A DNA stretch of 64,000 nucleotides from Chloroflexota bacterium (GTDB lineage Bacteria; Chloroflexota; Anaerolineae; Anaerolineales; Anaerolineaceae), in contig CP069394.1 of assembly GCA_016887485.1 (NCBI GenBank), positions 2,232,001-2,296,000 of the forward strand, in the 5' to 3' direction. A program made the position numbers and the translations under genes. Positions 60,144 through 64,000 of the stretch are shown piece by piece. Every line of letters starts with the position of its first letter. The first letter of the stretch is position 1. Below the pieces are notes generated by a model. That model made no database searches. It was given only the letters and a program-made list of their open reading frames with translations, and was not told the DNA's origin.

Positions 60144-60668
60144 TTATATATCATCCATAATTGAAAATTGAAGATTATCAATAAACTGCGGATTACCTAA
60201 TGATAATACTGAGCTGTAATTAAATGGTAATGAAATCTCAAGATCTTTGATGTCATCATTCGAAATATAACAAAACCCTTGTGGAGGAGTAAAACTATTC
60301 CAGGTTTGTTTAAGAGTTTGTAGGGATATTGGAATAGAGAACTTGAACAGAGATTGAATATAAATCCCTATTCCAAATTCCTTATCTTTGTAGTAATTAT
60401 CAAACTCTGTTTTAGATATACCAGCAATGAATCGCACATGATTCCATAGATCATCTTTGGATGTTTCGATAACCTTTTCGACGATAAATCCACCTTGAAT
60501 TGATTGAACTGGTGAAGAAACGTAGAGTAACACTAGACTGCCATTCGTTAAGTGCTTTGGCCGAAATTTCCGTAACTCAACAGTCTTTTCATTTCGGAAT
60601 ATTTTTTCTGCATAAGGTGGTTTTATTGAGAAGATTATTATTTGATGATTAATCATGGATTTTCTCAT
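60144..60668 (-). CDS. ASCH/PUA-like domain protein
   Basis: A 174-residue protein with an N-terminal ASCH-type (PUA-fold) domain: IIIFSIKPPYAEKIFRNEKT, VELRKFRP, then VLLYVSSPVQSIQGGFIVEKV. ASCH domains bind RNA or modified nucleotides. The C-terminal 60 residues are without a known motif. AAGGGCG lies before the ATG at 60668, which overlaps the upstream GNAT-PIN stop by four bases. Its AT content is much higher than the neighbouring core genes, which suggests transfer as a pair with that gene. Confidence 0.75.
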   Translation of the reverse strand: MRKSMINHQIIIFSIKPPYAEKIFRNEKTVELRKFRPKHLTNGSLVLLYVSSPVQSIQGGFIVEKVIETSKDDLWNHVRFIAGISKTEFDNYYKDKEFGIGIYIQSLFKFSIPISLQTLKQTWNSFTPPQGFCYISNDDIKDLEISLPFNYSSVLSLGNPQFIDNLQFSIMDDI

Positions 60669-62761
60669 TCGCCCTTCATCCCTATTGAATAAATCAGATG
60701 AAATAACTCATTTGAAATTTTCATTGGTCCTTGGGGGTGAAAATTTTTATTTTCAGTTTCTTCCCAGATTTTTCTGATTTTATTTAGATTGATCGGAAAG
60801 GTAAAAAGCTCAGTATGGCTAAATTTAAATGCCATAATATCTTTATTTATATCATTTTTTGCAGTATCGTATACTTGTTTCCAGCTATAAGTCCCCGTTT
60901 TTTTAAATTCTTGATAAAGCGTTTTGGGTTTATCGATTATTACTTCGTTTAAATATGAACAGGCTCGAATTGATTGTATATCTGTGTAGGGGGATTTGCT
61001 GTTACTTATATACCATAATATCCGTCCAGGTGATTTGAGGACGTTTGGCTTGCTGGATCGAAAATAAACATTTTCTGTAATTAGAACTTGTGTTGGCTTT
61101 CCTCCAAACAGTTCCTGGTTTCCTAAATTGCTATCAAATAAATTTAATGCAAAACTTGGTTGAATTGGGACTAAGAAGTTGTTAAACCGTATATTAGAGA
61201 ATTTTATAGGCCATATTGTTTTTTCTAATTCAATATCAAAGTAATCGTCATTTATTTGAGCTACTTGGTTAATAGAATCGATTAATTGATTTAAATAGGT
61301 TATATCTGGGAGATCCACATGTTTCAGAACTTCTATTTTTTGAATTAATTCATCTGATGAATATTGACCATACATTGATAGTCGCCAATAACTATTACCG
61401 TTAGGAACAAAGCCATAGCTACGAAGAATCTGTTTAATATTTTCTAGTAAGTACTTTTCATTGAGTTTTATAAGAGAAATTTCTTCTTCAATCGCTTTTT
61501 GAATAATGTATAGGATTAGATATTCACTTAATGGATTTATTAACTCGCATTTCTTTATTCGGAAAATTGGAACTTCGAGAATGTATTTATCTTCTTTATT
61601 TAACACAATAACACTAAGATATTTTTCTTTGGCCTTTACCACTAGAGTTTCAAATTTAACCGGATTAGAAGAATACTTCCTAAGAGATTTTAAAAAATGG
61701 CTCTTAGTTTCTTCATTGGTCCAAAGAAATGTGTTTGCTAATAAGTCTATCTCATGCGGACCGACTTTATTAATTAGGATATTTAATCCAGCTAGTCTAG
61801 TGGGGTGATACTCTTTGCTTCTTCGAATTCTATCAATATGGATGATTAGCTCAGCTGGAGTCCACACAAAGAGGCCAACGTTGGATTCGAGTGGCGAAGA
61901 TTTATTTATTAAATTCTGGTCATGGGTTATAAAATATTTAACATTGCTTGCGACAGTTCTCTCAATTTGTCTTTTGTCTGAATGATCTTGTTCTGTAAGA
62001 ATATCGCCAAAAACCTTATCGATCGCAGATTGATTTTCGTCAGATATGTCTTCACGGAATGGGATTATTGTAAATAAATTGACTGATGCACGAGTTCTTT
62101 CTCGAGTTATGGGATTATCACTACGAGCTATTTCGTTAAAAATTTCCTCTGTTACGCATAACTCAATTTCACTTGATAGCCATTCGCTTAGAAGAGCATT
62201 GCTATCCTCTTTATTTCTAGAGTCTTTATAAATTAAGTCGTAGAAGATATTTGCATCAATAACCACATGGATCTTGTCATCAATTGATGAAAAAAAATCA
62301 GCTGAAAACAAATCTGAATAACCATGATCATACAGGAAAATCGTTAATGTGCTTCCAGATTTACTTCTACCCTTTTTTTCTCCCTTTGCGATGAAGCCCA
62401 TTTTCGGCCAAAAGCTATGAGCTTTCCAGTCTCGCCTGCAATGTACTCGAATCGCATAACTGTTTTGCTTTGAAATAACTTTTAAATGTTTAACTAACTC
62501 CTTGGCATAGTTCTTACCTCTATACTCCTCTTTTATGCATAAATGAGTTATTGAAGTAAGTCTTAGTTTCAAGTTGTGGTTAAATAAGAGATATCCAACG
62601 AAATTCTTTTTTTCATCAATTGCAACAAGAATTTTGTTCTCGATGGCAGCATTTTGGAAGGCCACCTTAGGCAAAAACCCCAAGGTGTCACTGTTCTTAT
62701 CCCCTAAATCAATAACTGATTTTAGGTAAGGGGAGCTACTATTAATCCTGATTATTTCCAT
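60665..62761 (-). CDS. Multidomain protein with GNAT and PIN domains
   Basis: A 698-residue protein. Residues 1-150 form a GNAT acetyltransferase: THLCIKEEYRGKNYAKELV (acetyl-CoA loop) and FWPKMGFIAKGEKK. Residues about 163-310 form a PIN-type nuclease domain with VVIDANIFYDLI (Asp169), EEIFNEIARSD and YFITHDQNLI, so the acidic metal site looks intact. The remaining part has a long linker, then about 560-640 a segment (PTQVLITENVYFRSSK, GRILWYISNSK) resembling another ASCH/PUA-like fold. It is AT-rich like its partner. The set suggests an RNA-directed effector, perhaps for defence or stress, but that is inference. Confidence 0.75.
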   Translation of the reverse strand: MEIIRINSSSPYLKSVIDLGDKNSDTLGFLPKVAFQNAAIENKILVAIDEKKNFVGYLLFNHNLKLRLTSITHLCIKEEYRGKNYAKELVKHLKVISKQNSYAIRVHCRRDWKAHSFWPKMGFIAKGEKKGRSKSGSTLTIFLYDHGYSDLFSADFFSSIDDKIHVVIDANIFYDLIYKDSRNKEDSNALLSEWLSSEIELCVTEEIFNEIARSDNPITRERTRASVNLFTIIPFREDISDENQSAIDKVFGDILTEQDHSDKRQIERTVASNVKYFITHDQNLINKSSPLESNVGLFVWTPAELIIHIDRIRRSKEYHPTRLAGLNILINKVGPHEIDLLANTFLWTNEETKSHFLKSLRKYSSNPVKFETLVVKAKEKYLSVIVLNKEDKYILEVPIFRIKKCELINPLSEYLILYIIQKAIEEEISLIKLNEKYLLENIKQILRSYGFVPNGNSYWRLSMYGQYSSDELIQKIEVLKHVDLPDITYLNQLIDSINQVAQINDDYFDIELEKTIWPIKFSNIRFNNFLVPIQPSFALNLFDSNLGNQELFGGKPTQVLITENVYFRSSKPNVLKSPGRILWYISNSKSPYTDIQSIRACSYLNEVIIDKPKTLYQEFKKTGTYSWKQVYDTAKNDINKDIMAFKFSHTELFTFPINLNKIRKIWEETENKNFHPQGPMKISNELFHLIYSIGMKGE

Positions 62762-62908
62762 GGCCCCAACTCGCTAATAGTATTATGAAAAAACATTATT
62801 ATTATAAGGGATTTGCTATTAATCGGACCAGGAAAATCAGTATTATCCATGGGGCAATTAAGGAGGTAACAAACTGTTGTGTTGGCAGATTGTTGTTATA
62901 TTTGTGGG

Positions 62909-62914
62909 TATAAT
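62909..62914 (+). promoter_or_regulatory. -10 element of the aldolase gene
   Basis: A perfect TATAAT 83 bp before the aldolase ATG. No clear -35 at normal spacing. Confidence 0.4.
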
Positions 62915-62932
62915 AAAATGTTAGGTGCTTTC

Positions 62933-62956
62933 CGTGGCGGAAATTGCATCGCCACG
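62933..62956 (+). other. Leader hairpin of the aldolase gene
   Basis: Perfect 7-bp stem CGTGGCG / CGCCACG with a 10-nt loop, followed by TTATTTA, 41 bp before the ATG. It may influence transcript stability or be a weak attenuator. Confidence 0.4.
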
Positions 62957-62996
62957 TTATTTAGTCATATATTATTAATATTTCAAGGAGTTTAAG

Positions 62997-63947
62997 ATGA
63001 TCGTTACGACTAAAAAACTGTTTGAGCATGCGTATGGTAAATATGCCATCGGCGCTTATAACATCAACAACCTGGAACAGACCGTCGGTTTATTCCGCGG
63101 CAACCTGCAATCAAAAGCCCCCTTCATTATCCAGATCAGCAAAGGCGCTCGTTCCTATACCGATAAACTATTCCTCGAAGGCCTGATCCGCAGCGCTGAC
63201 GAAGTTTTCCCCGAGGCGATCTTCGCTGTGCATTTGGACCACGGCGACGAAGAAACCTGCTATGACTGCATCGACTCTGGCTTCTACAGCTCTGTGATGA
63301 TTGACGCAAGCCATGAATCTTTTGATGAAAATATTGCAATTACCAAGCGTGTGGTGGATGCTGCGCATGCCAAGGGTATTGTGGTGGAAGCGGAACTCGG
63401 TCAGTTAGGTGGCGTGGAAGAGCATGTCAAGGTGGACGAAGCCGATGCCAAGCTCACTAACCCCGCTCAGGCGAAGGAATTTATGGAACGCTCCGGTTGT
63501 GACTCGCTGGCCGTTGCAATCGGCACCAGCCACGGCGCTTTCAAATTCTCCGGCAGCCAGTCCCTGCATTTCGACGTCCTTGCCGAAATCCAGAAACAGC
63601 TCCCCGGCTTCCCGCTGGTCATGCACGGTTCCAGCTCCGTCCCACAGGAAGAAGTGGCTCGGATTAACGCTGCTGGTGGGGACATCAAAGGCGCGAAGGG
63701 CGTGGATGCCAGCCAATTCCGCGAAGCTGCCACATTGGGCGTGACCAAGATCAACATCGACACCGACGGCCGCCTGGTTTGGACCCGCGTGCACCGTGAG
63801 GTTTTCCGTGACCATCCTGAGGTATTTGACCTGCGCAACCCCGGCAAGATCTTCATGCAAGCCTATGCCGATTTCATTGCTCAGAAGAACGACTACCTTG
63901 GCAGCGCCGGCGAACTGGAAAGTGTTCGCGAATACCTCTCCAAGTAG
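62997..63947 (+). CDS. fba: Class II fructose-bisphosphate aldolase
   Basis: A 316-residue zinc-dependent aldolase of glycolysis and gluconeogenesis. Conserved points: GAYNINNLEQ, AVHLDHGDEE (zinc His and catalytic Asp), EAELGQLGGVEE, AIGTSHGAFKF (second zinc His), LVMHGSSSVP (third) and KINIDTDGRL (substrate phosphate). The ribosome-binding site is AAGGAG. A perfect TATAAT and a leader hairpin lie upstream. The next gene starts eight bases past its stop. Confidence 0.95.
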   Translation: MIVTTKKLFEHAYGKYAIGAYNINNLEQTVGLFRGNLQSKAPFIIQISKGARSYTDKLFLEGLIRSADEVFPEAIFAVHLDHGDEETCYDCIDSGFYSSVMIDASHESFDENIAITKRVVDAAHAKGIVVEAELGQLGGVEEHVKVDEADAKLTNPAQAKEFMERSGCDSLAVAIGTSHGAFKFSGSQSLHFDVLAEIQKQLPGFPLVMHGSSSVPQEEVARINAAGGDIKGAKGVDASQFREAATLGVTKINIDTDGRLVWTRVHREVFRDHPEVFDLRNPGKIFMQAYADFIAQKNDYLGSAGELESVREYLSK

Positions 63948-63955
63948 GAGGATTT

Positions 63956-64000
63956 ATGAAGCCGATTGAGATCCGACCAGGGATCTGGTGGGTCGGGATT
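63956..64000 (+). CDS. Probable flavodiiron protein (FprA-like), first codons only
   Basis: Only 15 codons are visible, reading MKPIEIRPGIWWVGI, after a perfect GGAGG four bases upstream. The pattern of x-I-x-I-x-P-G-I-x-W-V-G is typical of the N-terminus of A-type flavoproteins (flavodiiron proteins) that scavenge oxygen or nitric oxide in anaerobes. The identification is tentative because the sequence is cut by the window. Confidence 0.4.
   Translation, partial: MKPIEIRPGIWWVGI

Noticed and set aside
1-64000. tRNA, rRNA, CRISPR or prophage elements
   Set aside because: No cloverleaf with a GGTTCRA-type T-loop, no regularly spaced direct repeats and no integrase, transposase or phage structural gene was noticed by eye. 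A tRNAscan or CRISPR search was not possible.

Overview
The window reads as a chromosomal segment of an anaerobic, fermentative bacterium. The best guess is an Anaerolineae/Anaerolineaceae member (Chloroflexota). This placement is inference from gene content: pyruvate:ferredoxin oxidoreductase, LysM and HtrA lipoproteins, a bacterial eRF1-like protein, bactofilin, an orphan NHLP-clan peptide and a selenium-linked catabolic locus. No 16S rRNA is present to confirm it. I saw no rRNA, tRNA, CRISPR array, transposase or prophage. Base composition is fairly even except for two AT-richer blocks, about 30.4-33.4 kb and 60.1-62.8 kb.

Layout. 1-7.2 kb: the 5' part of nifJ, a Nudix hydrolase, a LysM lipoprotein, an HtrA lipoprotein protease and a bacterial eRF1-like protein. 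7.4-7.6 kb: a 34-residue membrane peptide with its own promoter and terminator. 7.7-13.2 kb: a complete branched-chain amino acid ABC transporter (livJ-H-M-G-F) with a strong terminator after the binding-protein gene. 13.3-18.2 kb: a PadR/GyrI-like pair behind a palindromic operator, an orphan NHLP-clan peptide, PhzF, a metallo-beta-lactamase-fold protein and an L,D-transpeptidase. 18.5-23.4 kb: a glycerol module (glycerol kinase, GlpA-like and GlpB-like oxidoreductases, DUF1667). 23.5-30.1 kb: a secreted protein, M32 carboxypeptidase, a phosphoglycerate-dehydrogenase-like enzyme, SelB and a coiled-coil protein. 30.4-33.4 kb: a VWA protein, a J-domain membrane protein and a VTT membrane protein. 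33.4-38.5 kb: three membrane subunits of antiporter/hydrogenase-4 type behind a dihydropyrimidinase. 38.6-39.0 kb: a cold-shock gene with an attenuator-like leader.

39.9-52.1 kb is a nitrogen-compound catabolic region. It holds a fold-II PLP enzyme, a glycosyltransferase, threonine synthase, carbamate kinase, a YgeW-type carbamoyltransferase, an aspartate-carbamoyltransferase-like enzyme, a GntR regulator, a YgeY-type hydrolase and an 8-oxoguanine deaminase, followed by a PyrD/PyrK-like pair. With the dihydropyrimidinase these resemble the E. coli ygeW-ygeX-ygeY-hyuA-yqeA-ssnA region, whose YgeY family is linked to selenium metabolism, and SelB lies 20 kb away. The motif TTGTCWGACAA occurs at the promoters of both the six-gene operon and the PLP gene and is a good candidate for the GntR operator.

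52.1-60.1 kb: ProRS, bactofilin, then the most unusual operon: E1-alpha, E1-beta and a lipoyl / E3-binding / NeuD-type acyltransferase fusion in the place where a 2-oxoacid dehydrogenase E2 would sit. It is followed, in coordinate order, by an alkyladenine DNA glycosylase, a sugar epimerase and a glycerophosphodiesterase. 60.1-62.8 kb: an AT-rich two-gene unit encoding an ASCH-domain protein and a GNAT-PIN multidomain protein. 63.0-64.0 kb: class II fructose-bisphosphate aldolase and the first codons of a probable flavodiiron protein.
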